From JAATGA01 sp047605605 (lineage in GTDB: Bacteria; Pseudomonadota; Alphaproteobacteria; Rhodobacterales; Rhodobacteraceae), in assembly GCA_047605605.1 (NCBI GenBank), contig JASGFG010000080.1, positions 1 through 17,548 on the forward strand: a DNA stretch of 17,548 nt, read 5' to 3'. The notes below the pieces were generated by a model that saw only the letters and a list, made by a program, of their open reading frames with translations, did not search any database and was not told where the DNA came from. Positions 6,412 to 14,297 of the stretch are shown here, piece by piece (within the stretch, counting starts at the first letter, position 1; each line of letters starts with the position of its first letter). A program made the translations under genes and the position numbers.

Positions 6412-7094
6412 GCCGCCAGCTGGCCTTCGACCTGCCCGCGCCGGTCCGCTACCGGCGCGAGGATTTCTTCGTCTCGCCCGCCAATGCACTGGCATTGGCG
6501 ACACTGGACCGCTGGGCCGACTGGCCGGGGGGCAAGCTGGTGCTGACCGGTCCGCATGGCGCGGGCAAGACCCATCTGGCCCGGCTTTGGGCCGCGCAGA
6601 CCGGGGCCGAGGTGGTGGGTGCGGCCGATCTGGCGCAGGGCGACCTGCCCGAGCTTGCCGCCCTTGGCCGGGTGGCGGTCGAGAATGCCGAAACCATCGC
6701 GGGCGACCGGCGGGCGGAAACGCTGCTGTTCCATCTGCACAACATGGTGGTGCCGCAGGGGCGGCTGCTGGTCACGGCCGGCAGGACGGTGCGCGACTGG
6801 GGGCTGGTGCTGCCCGACCTTCTGTCGCGGATGCAGGCGGCGCCCGTGGCGCGGATCGACGGGCCGGACGATGGGCTGCTGTCGGCCGTGCTGGTCAAGC
6901 TGTTCGCCGACCGCCAGATCGCCGTGCCGCCCAACCTGATCGCCTATCTGGTGGCCCGGATGGACCGGTCCATCGCCGCCGCGCGCGATCTGGTCGCCGT
7001 GCTGGACGCCCGCGCCCTGGCCGAAAGGCGGCCGATCACCCGCGCGCTGGCCGCCGCCGCCCTGGGCGAAGCTCTGGACGGCGAAGAACTGTAA
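6408..7094 (+). CDS. hdaA: DnaA-related regulator HdaA (regulatory inactivation of DnaA)
   Basis: Predicted 228 residues, a DnaA-type AAA+ protein without the DNA-binding domain. The N-terminus has QLAFDLP (4-10), matching the sliding-clamp-binding motif of Hda. The Walker A motif is GPHGAGKT (48-55). The Walker B position reads VAVENAE (89-95), with Glu-Asn where DnaA has paired acidic residues. An Arg-finger-like segment is LPDLLSRM (135-142), and MDRSIAAARDLVAVLD (185-200) is the sensor 2 helix. In Caulobacter and E. coli, Hda with the DNA-loaded clamp stimulates ATP hydrolysis by DnaA and prevents re-initiation. GTG start with AGGGA 6 nt upstream. The stop codon overlaps the first Pho-box unit of ppk. 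Confidence 0.9.
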   Translation: MSRQLAFDLPAPVRYRREDFFVSPANALALATLDRWADWPGGKLVLTGPHGAGKTHLARLWAAQTGAEVVGAADLAQGDLPELAALGRVAVENAETIAGDRRAETLLFHLHNMVVPQGRLLVTAGRTVRDWGLVLPDLLSRMQAAPVARIDGPDDGLLSAVLVKLFADRQIAVPPNLIAYLVARMDRSIAAARDLVAVLDARALAERRPITRALAAAALGEALDGEEL

Positions 7095-7117
7095 CGTCAT
7101 TGTCACAGCAGTTTCAC
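7089..7117 (+). promoter_or_regulatory. Pho box (three tandem PhoB-type units) before ppk
   Basis: Three 7-bp units sit exactly 11 bp apart, each separated by 4 bp: CTGTAAC (7089-7095), TTGTCAC (7100-7106) and GTTTCAC (7111-7117). The known PhoB unit is CTGTCAT with 4-bp spacers. Ten bp after the last unit comes GATAAG (7128-7133), a possible -10 element, which is the spacing seen at Pho promoters where PhoB replaces the -35 contact. The first unit overlaps the hdaA stop codon. No PhoB gene is in the window. Confidence 0.65.
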
Positions 7118-7143
7118 AAACTGCCGCGATAAGCCCGATTACC

Positions 7144-9306
7144 ATGACCCAGGCCGATTTCCTCAAAGCCCCGTTCCCCGCCGCCGTCGACCTGCCCGAG
7201 GCCGAAACCTCGGGCCCGCGCCGGTTCTTCAACCGCGAGCTTTCGTGGCTTGCCTTCAACTGGCGCGTGCTGGACGAGGCGTCCAATCCAGCCGTTCCCC
7301 TGCTGGAACGGCTGCGGTTCCTGTCGATCTCGGCCACCAACCTGGACGAGTTCTATACCGTCCGCGTGGCGGGGCTGCGGGCGCTGGTGCGCACGCGCAA
7401 CCCCTCGCTGTCCGAAGACGGGCGCACCGCCGCCGAACAGCTGGTCGTGATCCACGAGGATGCGCGCCGCCTGATGCACATGCAGCAGTCGGTTCTGAAC
7501 CGCCTGAAAAAAGAGATGGAGGCCGAGGGGATCACCATCGTCACCCGGTCGAAACTGACGGCGCGCGACCTGAAATCGCTGGAAGACCACTTTCTGAACA
7601 AGGTGTTCCCGGTGCTGTCGCCCATGGCGATCGACCCGGCGCACCCCTTCCCCTTCATCCCCAACACCGGCTTTTCCCTGGCGCTGGAGCTGGAGCGTGT
7701 GGGCGACCGCCGCCCGTTGCAGGCGCTGCTGCCCATCCCGCAGCAGATCGCGCGGTTCGTGCCGCTGCCCGCGGCCGAGGGCGAGAACCGCTTCCTGCCG
7801 CTGGAGGAACTGCTGCTTCTGCATCTGGACATGCTGTTCCCCGGCTATACCGACCGCGGGCATTGCACCTTCCGCGTGCTGCGCGACAGCGATCTGGAGG
7901 TCGAGGAGGAGGCCGAGGATCTGGTGCGCGAGTTCGAGACCGCGCTGAAACGCCGCCGCCGGGGCGAGGTGATCCGCCTGAAACTGTCGGCAGGGGCGCC
8001 GGCCGAACTGCGCGCCCTGATTATGGAGGAACTGGGCGTCGTCGAGCAGGAGGTGGTGGAGGTCAAGGGCCTGCTGGGCATCGCCGACCTGAAGGAACTG
8101 GTCCTGTCCAGTCGCCCCGACCTGCTGTGGCCGCCCTTTACCCCGCGTGTTCCCGAACGCGTGACCGACCATGACGGCGACATCTTTGCCGCGATCCGGC
8201 AAAAGGACATGCTGCTGCACCACCCGTATGAAACCTTCGACATGGTGATCCGGTTTCTGGAACAGGCGGCGCGCGATCCGAACGTGCTGGCGATCAAGCA
8301 GACGCTGTATCGCACCAGTTGGGACAGTCCCATCGTCGGCGCCCTGTGCGAAGCGGCCGAGGCGGGGAAATCCGTCATGGCCCTGGTGGAACTGAAGGCG
8401 CGGTTCGACGAGGCCGCGAACATCCGCCAAAGCCGCCGGCTGGAACGGTCGGGCGCGCATGTCGTCTATGGGTTCATGAACCTCAAGACCCACGCCAAGA
8501 TTTCCACCGTTGTGCGGCGCGAGGGCGAAAACCTTGTGACCTATACCCATTTCGGCACCGGCAACTATCACCCGATCACGGCGCGCATCTATACCGACCT
8601 GTCGCTGTTCACCTGCGATGCGGCCCTGGGGCGCGACGCGACCAAGGTGTTCAACTACCTGTCGGGCTACGTCCAGCCCCAGGGCCTTGAAAACCTTGCG
8701 ATTTCGCCCACCACGCTGAAACCCCGCCTGCTGGACCTGATCGGGGCCGAGGCCGACCATGCCCGCGCCGGGCGCCCGGCGGAAATCTGGGCCAAGGTCA
8801 ACAGCCTGATCGACCCCGAGGTGATCGACGCGCTTTACGCCGCCTCGAACGCGGGGGTGAAGATCAGCCTGGTGGTGCGCGGCATCTGCGGCGTGCGGCC
8901 GGGGGTCAAGGGGCTGTCGGAAAACATCCGCGTCAAGTCGATCGTCGGGCGGTTCCTGGAACACAGCCGCATCGTCTGCTTCGGCTCTGGCCACGGCCTG
9001 CCGTCGAAAGAGGCCCGGGTGTTCATCTCCTCCGCCGACTGGATGGGGCGCAACCTCAACCGCCGGGTCGAAACCCTGGTCGAGGCGATGAACCCCACCG
9101 TCAAGGCGCAGATCGTCAACCAGATCATGGCCGCCAACCTGGCGGACGAGGCGCAAAGCTGGATCCTTCAGGCCGACGGCACCTATCTGCGCGACCTTGG
9201 CCCGGCGGAGGGCAACCTGTTCAACTGCCACAGGTTCTTCATGGAAAATCCGTCGCTTTCAGGCCGCGGCACCGCCGGAGCCAAGGATGTGCCAAAGCTT
9301 GCCTGA
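7144..9306 (+). CDS. ppk: Polyphosphate kinase 1
   Basis: Predicted 720 residues, normal for PPK1. It builds polyphosphate from ATP reversibly and is associated with the inner membrane. The N-terminal domain begins at FFNRELSWLAFNWRVL (about 28-43), followed by LRFLSISATNLDEFYTVRVAGL. His450, in LKTHAKI, corresponds to the phosphorylated histidine; His607, in FLEHSRI, corresponds to the second essential histidine. HFGTGNYHP is also conserved. The ATG at 7144 has no recognisable Shine-Dalgarno site, and a -10-like element ends only 10 nt upstream, so the mRNA may be nearly leaderless. Pho-box units upstream suggest induction by phosphate starvation. ppx follows after 72 bp. Confidence 0.97.
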   Translation: MTQADFLKAPFPAAVDLPEAETSGPRRFFNRELSWLAFNWRVLDEASNPAVPLLERLRFLSISATNLDEFYTVRVAGLRALVRTRNPSLSEDGRTAAEQLVVIHEDARRLMHMQQSVLNRLKKEMEAEGITIVTRSKLTARDLKSLEDHFLNKVFPVLSPMAIDPAHPFPFIPNTGFSLALELERVGDRRPLQALLPIPQQIARFVPLPAAEGENRFLPLEELLLLHLDMLFPGYTDRGHCTFRVLRDSDLEVEEEAEDLVREFETALKRRRRGEVIRLKLSAGAPAELRALIMEELGVVEQEVVEVKGLLGIADLKELVLSSRPDLLWPPFTPRVPERVTDHDGDIFAAIRQKDMLLHHPYETFDMVIRFLEQAARDPNVLAIKQTLYRTSWDSPIVGALCEAAEAGKSVMALVELKARFDEAANIRQSRRLERSGAHVVYGFMNLKTHAKISTVVRREGENLVTYTHFGTGNYHPITARIYTDLSLFTCDAALGRDATKVFNYLSGYVQPQGLENLAISPTTLKPRLLDLIGAEADHARAGRPAEIWAKVNSLIDPEVIDALYAASNAGVKISLVVRGICGVRPGVKGLSENIRVKSIVGRFLEHSRIVCFGSGHGLPSKEARVFISSADWMGRNLNRRVETLVEAMNPTVKAQIVNQIMAANLADEAQSWILQADGTYLRDLGPAEGNLFNCHRFFMENPSLSGRGTAGAKDVPKLA

Positions 9307-9318
9307 CGCCTCGCCGCA

Positions 9319-9348
9319 TTGACGTTTGCGTGAAGCGCGGCACATCTA
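9319..9348 (+). promoter_or_regulatory. Weak candidate promoter of ppx
   Basis: TTGACG (9319-9324) is a good -35, followed after 18 nt by CATCTA (9343-9348), a poor -10. It would give ppx and the genes behind it a start separate from ppk. Confidence 0.3.
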
Positions 9349-9378
9349 GCGCATGAGTTCCGGCAGAAGGGGAATCGG

Positions 9379-10911
9379 ATGGCACCCGAAGATGACGATT
9401 GGGGACCGTTCGGCCGCCCCCTGTTCGACGATCCGTCCGCCCGCGCGCTCTCGCGCGTGGGGGTGGTGGATGTGGGGTCGAACTCGGTCCGCATGGTGGT
9501 CTTTGACGGGGCGGCGCGCAGCCCGGCCTATTTCTTCAACGAAAAGATCATGTGCGGGCTGGGCCGCGGCCTTGCCGAAACCGGAATGCTGAACCCCGAG
9601 GGCAAGGTCCGCGCCCTTGCCGCGCTGAAGCGGTTCGCCCTGCTGGCGCAGGGGATGAACACCACCACCCTGACCGTCGTGGCCACCGCCGCCACGCGCG
9701 AGGCCAAGGACGGGCCAGAGTTTCAGGACCAGGTGTTCCGCGAAACCGGCCTGCGGCTCTGGGTCGTGGACGGGGACGAGGAGGCGCGGCTTTCCGCGCA
9801 GGGCGTTCTGCTGGGCTGGCCCGACGCCAAGGGCATCGCTTGCGACATCGGCGGCAACTCGATGGAACTGGCGCGGATCGAGGGCGGCCAGGTCGGCCGG
9901 CGCGCCTCGACCCAGCTTGGGCCGTTCCGCCTGCAACAGGTCGAGGGCGGGCCGGAAAAGCGCCGCGCCCTGATCGACCGCGTGCTGCGCCGCCTTTCGG
10001 CAGAGCTGAAGACCGAAGGCGAGCGGATTTATCTGGTCGGCGGGTCGTGGCGCGTCATCGCCCGGCTGGACATGGAGCGGCGGAATTATCCGCTGACCGT
10101 CCTGCACGAATACCGCATGACCCCCCGGTCGGTTCTGGAAACCATCGACTGGATCGGCCAGAACGACCTTGCCGTGCTGCGCGCCCGCACCGGCACGTCG
10201 ACCGACCGGATGGCGCTGGTGCCGCTGGCCTGCGAGGTGCTGCGCGAACTGATCCGCATCCTGAAACCGTCCGAGATCGACGTGTCGGCCTATGGCATCC
10301 GCGAGGGGCTGCTGTATGAACAGATGCCCGCCAAGCTGCGCGCCCGCGATCCGCTGATCGAGGCGGCGCGGATGGCCGAACTGACCAGCGCCCGCATCCC
10401 CGGTTTCGGCAAGAAGCTGTTCGCCTTTCTGGAACCGCTGTTCAAGGGCGCCACGCCCGAACGGCTGCGGCTGATCAAGGCCGCCTGCCTGCTGCACGAC
10501 ACCACCTGGCGCGCGCATCCCGATTACCGGGCCGAGGTTTGCTTCGACAACGCGACGCGCGCAAACCTGGGGGGGCTGGACCATCCGGGGCGGGTGTTTC
10601 TGGGCCTGTCGCTGCTGCACCGCTACAAGAACTCGCGGTCGGGCTCGCGGCTGGAACCGCTGTTCCGTCTGCTGACCGAGGACGAGATGCGCGAGGCTGA
10701 GGTGCTGGGCAAGGCCATGCGCTTTGGCGCGATGTTTTCCGCCGCCGACCCGTCCGAGGCCGGCGCGCTGAAATGGGCGCCGAAGAAACGGCTGCTGGAA
10801 CTGGCGCTGACCGAACGCGGCAAGGGCCTGTTCGGAGAGGTGGCGCAGGCGCGCTTTACCTCGCTGGCGCAGGCGCTTGGCGCGACCGTCGCGATAAAGG
10901 GGACTGTGTGA
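9379..10911 (+). CDS. ppx: Exopolyphosphatase (Ppx/GppA family)
   Basis: Predicted 510 residues. It cuts terminal phosphates from polyphosphate; some family members also act on pppGpp. The ASKHA-type phosphate motifs are visible: VGVVDVGSNSVRMVVFDG (about 27-44) and CDIGGNSMELARI (about 155-167). YLVGGSWR and YGIREGLLYE are further conserved segments. The C-terminal half has an HD-like ACLLHD segment with His373. The start ATG 9379 has AAGGGG 6 nt upstream. The TGA overlaps the next ATG by 1 nt (TGATG, 10909-10913). Next to ppk, it closes the synthesis/degradation pair for polyphosphate. Confidence 0.94.
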   Translation: MAPEDDDWGPFGRPLFDDPSARALSRVGVVDVGSNSVRMVVFDGAARSPAYFFNEKIMCGLGRGLAETGMLNPEGKVRALAALKRFALLAQGMNTTTLTVVATAATREAKDGPEFQDQVFRETGLRLWVVDGDEEARLSAQGVLLGWPDAKGIACDIGGNSMELARIEGGQVGRRASTQLGPFRLQQVEGGPEKRRALIDRVLRRLSAELKTEGERIYLVGGSWRVIARLDMERRNYPLTVLHEYRMTPRSVLETIDWIGQNDLAVLRARTGTSTDRMALVPLACEVLRELIRILKPSEIDVSAYGIREGLLYEQMPAKLRARDPLIEAARMAELTSARIPGFGKKLFAFLEPLFKGATPERLRLIKAACLLHDTTWRAHPDYRAEVCFDNATRANLGGLDHPGRVFLGLSLLHRYKNSRSGSRLEPLFRLLTEDEMREAEVLGKAMRFGAMFSAADPSEAGALKWAPKKRLLELALTERGKGLFGEVAQARFTSLAQALGATVAIKGTV

Positions 10912-11528
10912 TGCTGACCTTCGACCATCTGGCAATCACCGCCGAAACGCTGGAGGACGGCGTCGCCGCCGTCGAATCCGCGCTTGGCGTCGAACTCGCC
11001 CCCGGCGGCAAGCATCCGCATATGGGCACCCACAACCGGCTGCTGGGTCTGGGGGATCTTTACATGGAGATCATCGCGACCGATCCCGGCGCACCCCGCC
11101 CCGACTGGCCGCTGTGGTTCGACATGGACAATTTCCGCGGCGCGCCGCGCATCACCAACTGGATCTGCCGCAGCGATGATCTGGCCGCCGATGTCGCGGC
11201 CTCGGGGCCCGGCTTCACCGGCATTCCCACGCCGCTGTCGCGCGGCGACCTGCGCTGGCAATTCGCCATCCCGCCCTCGGGCAAGCTGCCCTTCGACGAT
11301 GCCTTTCCGGCGCTGATGCAATGGGAGGGCACGCTGCACCCGGCCAATCTGCTGCCCGACCGGGGCGTGCGGCTGGCGCGGCTGGAAATCGCCCACCCCT
11401 TGGCCGAGGCCCTGCGCGACGCCCTTGCCGGGCGGATCGACGAGGCCCGCGTGGTGATCGTTCCGGGGCCGGAAAAGGCGATGCGCGGCACCTTCGACAC
11501 GCCGCACGGGCCTCGGGTCATCGGATGA
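10911..11528 (+). CDS. VOC-family (glyoxalase-like) protein
   Basis: Predicted 205 residues. The N-terminus MLTFDHLAITAETLEDG is the first beta-alpha unit of a vicinal-oxygen-chelate fold, and HNRLLGLGDLYMEIIATDPG follows. His6, His41 and Glu53 are candidate metal ligands. It resembles the Glyoxalase_3 (PF13468-type) group. These are metal-dependent enzymes or binding proteins acting on small molecules; the substrate is unknown. The start overlaps the ppx stop by 1 nt, and its own stop overlaps the next ATG by 4 nt (ATGA, 11525-11528), so it is probably translated together with both neighbours. Confidence 0.85.
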   Translation: MLTFDHLAITAETLEDGVAAVESALGVELAPGGKHPHMGTHNRLLGLGDLYMEIIATDPGAPRPDWPLWFDMDNFRGAPRITNWICRSDDLAADVAASGPGFTGIPTPLSRGDLRWQFAIPPSGKLPFDDAFPALMQWEGTLHPANLLPDRGVRLARLEIAHPLAEALRDALAGRIDEARVVIVPGPEKAMRGTFDTPHGPRVIG

Positions 11529-12010
11529 TCCGCGACGCAGTGGCAGAGGACGCGGCGCAGATCGCGGCCTTCTGGTCGCCGCTGATCGAGCGCACGGCCG
11601 TCACCTTCAACCCGGTGGCGAAAACCCCCGCCGATGTGGCGGCGATGATCGCCGACCGGCAGGCGGCGGGCCACGCCTTCCTCGTCGCCGACGAAGGTGG
11701 GGTGTTAGGCTTTGCCAGCTATGCCCAGTTCCGCGGCGGCGCGGGTTACGCGCGCACCATGGAACATACGATCATCCTGTCGCCGCAGGCACAGGGTCGC
11801 GGCATCGGCCGCGCGTTGATGGCCGGGGTCGAGGCCCATGCCCGCGCCGCCGGCCACCATTCGCTGATCGCGGGGGTCAGTGCCGAAAACCCCGCCGGCC
11901 GCGCCTTTCACGCCGCCCTCGGCTATGCCGAAATCGCCGTGCTGCCGCAGGTCGGCTGGAAATTCGGCCGCTGGATCGACCTTGTGCTGATGCAGAAAAT
12001 CCTGACCTGA
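11525..12010 (+). CDS. GNAT-family N-acetyltransferase (phosphinothricin acetyltransferase-like)
   Basis: Predicted 161 residues. The acetyl-CoA-binding motif is QAQGRGIGRALM (88-99). MEHTIILSP (79-87), AGVSAENPAGRAFHAALGY (116-134) and the C-terminal VGWKFGRWIDLVLMQ (143-157) match the PAT/MnaT subgroup, which acetylates the amino group of phosphinothricin, methionine sulfone or sulfoximine, and related amino acids. The real substrate in this organism is not known. The ATG at 11525 overlaps the VOC stop codon. Length is normal for the family. Confidence 0.88.
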   Translation: MIRDAVAEDAAQIAAFWSPLIERTAVTFNPVAKTPADVAAMIADRQAAGHAFLVADEGGVLGFASYAQFRGGAGYARTMEHTIILSPQAQGRGIGRALMAGVEAHARAAGHHSLIAGVSAENPAGRAFHAALGYAEIAVLPQVGWKFGRWIDLVLMQKILT

Positions 12011-12042
12011 CAGCGCCGCCCTGCCCGGTTATGCTGCGCCCC

Positions 12043-12771
12043 ATGCCGAACACGAACAGACAATCCCTCTGGTCCCGCATCGCCGATGCCGTCGCCGCCC
12101 TGTCGCAGGGTGAGGGGCTGGCCGCCGTCTTCGACCGCCTGCGCGGCGTGCCGGAACGCAGCCCCGAACGCACCGTCGCCTTTACCATCGCGGTGATCGC
12201 CCTGGGCGCCAAGATGGCCAAGGCCGATGGCGAGGTCACGCGGGACGAGGTGGCAGCCTTCCGCCGCCTGTTCACCATCCCGCCGGGAGAGGAGGCGAAC
12301 GCCGCCCGCGTCTTCAACCTGGCCCGTCAGGACGTGGCTGGCTTCGACGCCTATGCCCGCAAGATCCGCGCCATGTTCGCCGATACGCCGGATGGCACGG
12401 CGCCGCAGGTTCTGACCGATCTGCTGGAAAGCCTGTTCCGCATCGCCGTATCGGACGCCGCCCTGCATGATGCGGAAGAAGCATTCCTTCATACCGTCGC
12501 CGACATCTTCGGGGTGGGGGAAAAGTGTTTCTCCACCCTTCTCACCCGCTATACCGGCGCCTGCCAGTGCGATCCCTATGACGTGCTGGGCATTCCCTGC
12601 GACGCGCCGCTGGACCAGGCCCGCGCCGCCTGGCGGCAGGCGGTGATGGACAGCCACCCCGACGCGATGCAGGCCCGCGGCGTCCCGCCCGAGGCGATCC
12701 GCCTGGCCGAGGAACGGCTGATCGCCGTCAACCGCGCCTGGGAGGAAATCTCGTCCCGGCAGGCCGCTTGA
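12043..12771 (+). CDS. DjlA-like co-chaperone: TerB domain plus C-terminal J domain
   Basis: Predicted 242 residues. A TerB-like helical domain lies at about 45-165, with acidic repeats KADGEVTRDE (60-69) and SDAALHDAEEAFL (137-149). A J domain follows at about 177-240 (DPYDVLGIP) with the HPD triad at 205-207 that triggers DnaK ATPase. E. coli DjlA carries an N-terminal membrane helix; none is seen here, so this one is probably cytoplasmic. The client is unknown. The start is uncertain: ATG 12031 adds four residues, and neither start has a clear Shine-Dalgarno site. The stop overlaps the next ATG by 1 nt (TGATG). Confidence 0.85.
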   Translation: MPNTNRQSLWSRIADAVAALSQGEGLAAVFDRLRGVPERSPERTVAFTIAVIALGAKMAKADGEVTRDEVAAFRRLFTIPPGEEANAARVFNLARQDVAGFDAYARKIRAMFADTPDGTAPQVLTDLLESLFRIAVSDAALHDAEEAFLHTVADIFGVGEKCFSTLLTRYTGACQCDPYDVLGIPCDAPLDQARAAWRQAVMDSHPDAMQARGVPPEAIRLAEERLIAVNRAWEEISSRQAA

Positions 12772-13799
12772 TGGAACGGCTGCGGCTGGCGACCTTCAAC
12801 GTCGAATGGTTCAACGCCCTCTTCGACGACAGCGGCCGCCTGCTGGAGGATCTGGAGCCGTCGGCCCGCTATCACGTTACCCGCGCCGACCAGATCGGGT
12901 CGCTGGGCATTGTCTTCACCGCTCTGGATGCCGACGGCCTCATGATCATCGAGGCGCCCGACCAGGGCAGCCGCCGGTCGACCGTCCGCGCTCTGGAAAA
13001 TTTCGCCACGAAATTCGGCCTGCGCGCCCGCAAGGCCGTGCATGGCTTTTCCAGCGAGACGGAACAGGAAATCGCCTTTCTCTACGACCCCGACCGCCTG
13101 ACCGCCCGCCACGACCCGCAGGGCGGCCCAGAGGTGGGGAACGTGCCGCGTTTCGACGCCAGCTACCGCTACGATCTGAACAACGACGGCGTGTTCGACA
13201 CGATCCGGTTTTCCAAGCCGCCGCTGGAACTTGCCGTCGAAACCGCGGGCGGGCGCAAGCTGCGGCTGATCGGCGTCCATGCCAAATCCAAGGCGCCCCA
13301 CGGCGTCAAGAAACAGGACGAGTTCAACCGCATCTCGATCGAGAACCGCCGCAAGCAACTGGCCGAATGCCTGTGGATCAGGGCGCGGGTGGAACAGCAC
13401 CTGCGCGCCGGCGACAGCCTGATCGTGATGGGCGATTTCAACGACGGCCCCGGTCTGGACGAATACGAGGCGCTGTTCGGCTATTCGGGGGTCGAGATCG
13501 TCATGGGCGCCGATGCGCCCGATGACCTCCGGCTTCAGGAGCGCCATGCCGCGATGGCCCTGCGCCAGCGGGTCGGCCTGTCGCCGACCTCGGCCCGGTT
13601 CTGGCTGGCGGCGATGAAGCGCTATTTCGAGGCGCTGCTGGACTTCATCATGCTGTCGCCCGATCTTTGCACCGCCGCGCCCGACTGGCGGATCTGGCAC
13701 CCGTTCAACGACCCCGCCGCCCTGGCCGCGCCGGAACTGCGCGATGCACTGCTTGCCGCCTCGGACCACTTTCCGGTGACGGTGGACCTGGCGCTCTGA
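12771..13799 (+). CDS. Endonuclease/exonuclease/phosphatase (EEP) family protein
   Basis: Predicted 342 residues. The family's metal and catalytic residues are all in place: Asn10 in ATFNVEW, Glu61 in MIIEAPD, His170 in GVHAKSK, Asp222 and Asn224 in MGDFNDGPG, and Asp332-His333 in ASDHFPV. The protein is therefore likely an active Mg-dependent phosphodiesterase or phosphatase. No signal peptide is seen, which points to the cytoplasm. The substrate (nucleic acid, lipid or sugar phosphate) cannot be told. ATG 12771 is preferred over an in-frame TTG one codon earlier; the ribosome site is weak, and the 1-nt overlap with the preceding stop suggests reinitiation. Confidence 0.87.
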   Translation: MERLRLATFNVEWFNALFDDSGRLLEDLEPSARYHVTRADQIGSLGIVFTALDADGLMIIEAPDQGSRRSTVRALENFATKFGLRARKAVHGFSSETEQEIAFLYDPDRLTARHDPQGGPEVGNVPRFDASYRYDLNNDGVFDTIRFSKPPLELAVETAGGRKLRLIGVHAKSKAPHGVKKQDEFNRISIENRRKQLAECLWIRARVEQHLRAGDSLIVMGDFNDGPGLDEYEALFGYSGVEIVMGADAPDDLRLQERHAAMALRQRVGLSPTSARFWLAAMKRYFEALLDFIMLSPDLCTAAPDWRIWHPFNDPAALAAPELRDALLAASDHFPVTVDLAL

Positions 13800-13809
13800 T
13801 TTGAAATCG

Positions 13810-13836
13810 CCCAAGGGCAGCCCATATTCCCTTGGG
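13810..13836 (+). terminator. Hairpin after EEP gene
   Basis: CCCAAGGG (13810-13817) and CCCTTGGG (13829-13836) pair perfectly over 8 bp around an 11-nt loop, starting 11 nt after the EEP stop and ending 27 nt before the next start codon. There is no T-run. It could attenuate or end the upstream operon, or it could be a leader structure of the next gene. Confidence 0.4.
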
Positions 13837-13863
13837 AAATCCCTGCCCGGAAAGGCCCGGACC

Positions 13864-14268
13864 ATGCGCCTCGCGCCCTTTGCCCTGATCCTCGCCATCG
13901 CCCTGCCGCTGCCTGCGGCCGCCCAGTTCTTCGATGACGAAAAGCCCGACGCGCAGGCCCCGGCCAAAGGGGAAAAGGCCCCCTCGCTGTTCGAGGAAGG
14001 CGCCCGGATGATGCTGCGCGGCCTGATGAAGGAAATGGAGCCGGCGCTGAACGACATGGGCAAGGCCCTGTCCGACATTGAACCCGCGCTGCGCGACATG
14101 GCCCGGCTGATCGACGACATAAAGAACTACGACAAGCCGCGGATGCTGCCGAACGGCGACATCCTGATCCCGCGCCGCCCCGGCGCCCCGCCGCCTCCGG
14201 TCTTTCCCGAAGGCGCCGACCCTGACCTGCCCCCCGGCATTCCCGGCACGGGCGAGATCGAACTCTGA
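13864..14268 (+). CDS. Small secreted protein of unknown function
   Basis: Predicted 134 residues. Residues 1-20 form a classical signal peptide ending AAA, with cleavage expected before Gln21. The mature protein has an amphipathic helical region (about 40-90) with repeated EPAL/LRDM-like segments (MEPALNDMGKALSD, IEPALRDMARLIDD), then MLPNGDILIPRRP and a Pro/Gly-rich tail. Similar small proteins of Rhodobacteraceae have, as I recall, sometimes been labelled AAA+ ATPase, but no Walker motif is present. The start at 13864 is chosen for the signal peptide and an AAGG 8 nt upstream; the frame is open back to a TTG at 13801. Probably periplasmic. Confidence 0.75.
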   Translation: MRLAPFALILAIALPLPAAAQFFDDEKPDAQAPAKGEKAPSLFEEGARMMLRGLMKEMEPALNDMGKALSDIEPALRDMARLIDDIKNYDKPRMLPNGDILIPRRPGAPPPPVFPEGADPDLPPGIPGTGEIEL

Positions 14269-14297
14269 AAGGCGCCCCCCTTCATCCTCTCTGCCTA

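Noticed and set aside
4873..6504. A 543-codon open frame on the minus strand across the DUF6476-like and AI-2E genes
   Set aside because: His/Asp/Arg/Gln-rich shadow protein. The plus-strand genes have membrane segments and family motifs.
7114..9231. A 705-codon open frame on the minus strand, antisense to ppk
   Set aside because: Shadow of ppk codon bias; low-complexity Gln/His/Arg-rich protein, no ribosome site, no recognisable domain.
9346..10935. A 529-codon open frame on the minus strand, antisense to ppx
   Set aside because: Same kind of GC-driven shadow; no motifs, and ppx is clearly the coding strand.
11525..12010. A herbicide-resistance (bar/pat) gene acquired by transfer
   Set aside because: It resembles chromosomal MnaT/PAT-like acetyltransferases, shares the base composition of its neighbours and sits by overlap in an operon, so there is no sign of recent acquisition.
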